Shown here: piece after piece, positions 46,755 through 47,318 of the stretch | How positions within the stretch are numbered: the stretch's first letter is position 1 | Layout: every line of letters starts with the position of its first letter | Origin: Lachnospiraceae bacterium | Lineage (GTDB): Bacteria; Bacillota; Clostridia; Lachnospirales; Lachnospiraceae | Assembly (NCBI GenBank): GCA_017436865.1 | Contig: JAFSCH010000044.1 | Span: 1-47,318, forward strand | Length of the DNA: 47,318 nt | Direction: 5' to 3' | Made by a program: the position numbers and the translations under genes | The notes under the pieces: model-generated | Seen by the model: only the letters and a program-made list of their open reading frames with translations | Databases searched by the model: none | Told to the model about the DNA's origin: nothing

Positions 46755-46970
46755 TTATCTCATCACAAACGCTTCTTCTACACCATGCCCACAACAAGCC
46801 GATTTAGCACCATCAATATGTCCTAAACAAGCATCATAGCCTTCTTTTGTCGGCATACATCCACATCTTTTACATGGTCTTGAATCATCTACTATCTTGT
46901 GATTATCAGAATATCTCCAATCCTTACCGTCATAATAAATTTCCCATCCTCTTGAATATGATTTTGTCAC
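46755..46970 (-). CDS. Small Cys-rich (zinc-binding) phage protein
   Basis: This protein has about 71 residues. It contains a Trp/Tyr-rich N-terminus (SYSRGWEIYYDGKDWRY) and a metal-binding part RPCKRCGCMPTKEGYDACLG...KSACCGHGV with six cysteines and two histidines. GTG at 46970 is preferred because GGAGG lies 4 bp before it; ATGs at 46994 and 46988 have no ribosome site. It is the gene immediately upstream of the polymerase-like gene. Confidence 0.7.
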   Translation of the reverse strand: MTKSYSRGWEIYYDGKDWRYSDNHKIVDDSRPCKRCGCMPTKEGYDACLGHIDGAKSACCGHGVEEAFVMR

Positions 46971-47033
46971 GTTACCTCCTGTTTTCATCAACATAAAACA
47001 ATAGTTACACTTATTACTTCTCTGTTTTTGGGC

Positions 47034-47086
47034 AAAAAAAATACCAACCGCACATTATTCATTCTCTGAATATTGACGATTGGTAT
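47034..47086 (-). terminator. Terminator at the right end of the window
   Basis: ATACCAA and TTGGTAT close a long loop that holds an inner ATTCA/TGAAT stem. Eight Ts follow on the minus strand. It ends the transcript that enters from the right edge. Confidence 0.7.
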
Positions 47087-47093
47087 ATGCATA

Positions 47094-47267
47094 CTATATT
47101 TTAGGTGATATCTGATTTATCATTCCACTTACTCGTTCACTAAAGCTATCTTCATCATTTTGAATCTTTTCCAACAGTGTAATTCGTAACTTTACCTGGT
47201 TCCAATTACCCGAAAATTCTTCAAATAAAAAGAAGGTACAGCATAATTCATTCTGATGAATGTTACG
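47094..47267 (-). pseudogene. Open frame without a start codon, upstream of a terminator
   Basis: A minus-strand frame of 57 codons (ending ...VSGMINQISPKI, TAG at 47094) has a protein-like composition (QNELCCTFFLFEEFSGNW, KLRITLLEKIQND). A TGA precedes it and there is no ATG, GTG or TTG near its beginning. It lies in the transcript ended by the terminator at 47034-47086. It could use ATT at 47259-47261, be a frameshifted product, or be a remnant. A long hairpin with arms AGAAGGTACAG/CTGTACCTTCT covers its 5' part (47230-47294). Confidence 0.35.
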
Positions 47268-47318
47268 TCAGATTGTTTTATCCTGTACCTTCTGTTATCA
47301 TATCAAGGTCACTGTCAA

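Larger units (their letters stand above)
30810..47318. mobile_element. Partial prophage or phage-related island next to pyrE
   Basis: The region opens with a tyrosine integrase and an excisionase-like gene, holds phage tail genes and many small unknown genes, and runs off the right edge. No terminase, portal, capsid, holin or lysin gene is in view. The left end must lie between pyrE (ends its leader at ~30810) and the integrase stop at 30899. The right end is outside the window, so the attachment core cannot be defined. Confidence 0.85.

Overview
The window looks like a chromosomal segment of a low-GC, spore-forming Clostridia, most likely a Lachnospiraceae species. The reasons are gene content (radA, clpC, a SpoIID-like wall protein, a SleB-type hydrolase, purEMND, pyrE), Firmicutes-type promoters and ribosome binding sites, and tRNA genes without an encoded CCA. 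It has a conserved chromosomal core flanked by two different mobile elements. All family names come from reading motifs; no database search was run.

Left element (about 25-3822). A very small (~3.8 kb) serine-recombinase element carries four same-strand genes: a Fic protein, two small unknown proteins and a large serine recombinase. It splits a SpoIID/LytB-type peptidoglycan protein gene. The reading frame that enters from the left edge hits tandem stops just inside the element, and resumes in phase at 3817. The same 6-bp core, ATGTAC, is present at both junctions, so precise excision should restore the gene in frame.

Core (about 3.8-30.8 kb). On the plus strand: the rest of the split gene, a PilZ (c-di-GMP) protein, a class A penicillin-binding protein and an SH3-domain membrane protein. 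On the minus strand, from left to right: YigZ, tRNA-Thr(GGT), an HTH-CheC-like operon, a PadR/membrane/DUF4097-type operon with a striking tandem operator, a gene remnant, tRNA-Trp(CCA), a SleB-type hydrolase, an M18 aminopeptidase, radA (with an unusual Walker A glycine-to-valine change), a conserved small protein, a GntR-clpC operon, a large acidic SH3 membrane protein, the purE-purM-purN-purD operon, an M29-type peptidase, small membrane proteins and pyrE. A dispersed ~65-bp intergenic repeat occurs two or three times.

Right element (about 30.8 kb to the window end). This is a partial prophage or phage-related island whose tyrosine integrase abuts pyrE. Its genes include an excisionase-like protein, several small unknown genes, a TP901-type tape measure protein of 1877 residues and an HK97-gp10-like tail/neck protein. 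There is also a probable type III toxin-antitoxin unit: a structured RNA, then an attenuator hairpin, then a ToxN/AbiQ-like protein. It sits between two small HTH genes. Upstream of these is a ~1000-residue protein carrying the hallmarks of the two-barrel RNA polymerase superfamily (YonO of SPbeta, eukaryotic RNA-dependent RNA polymerases). That polymerase, with a DYDSD instead of DxDGD catalytic loop and placed upstream of the tail genes, is the most interesting single item. No terminase, capsid, portal or lysis gene is seen, so the element continues beyond the right edge.
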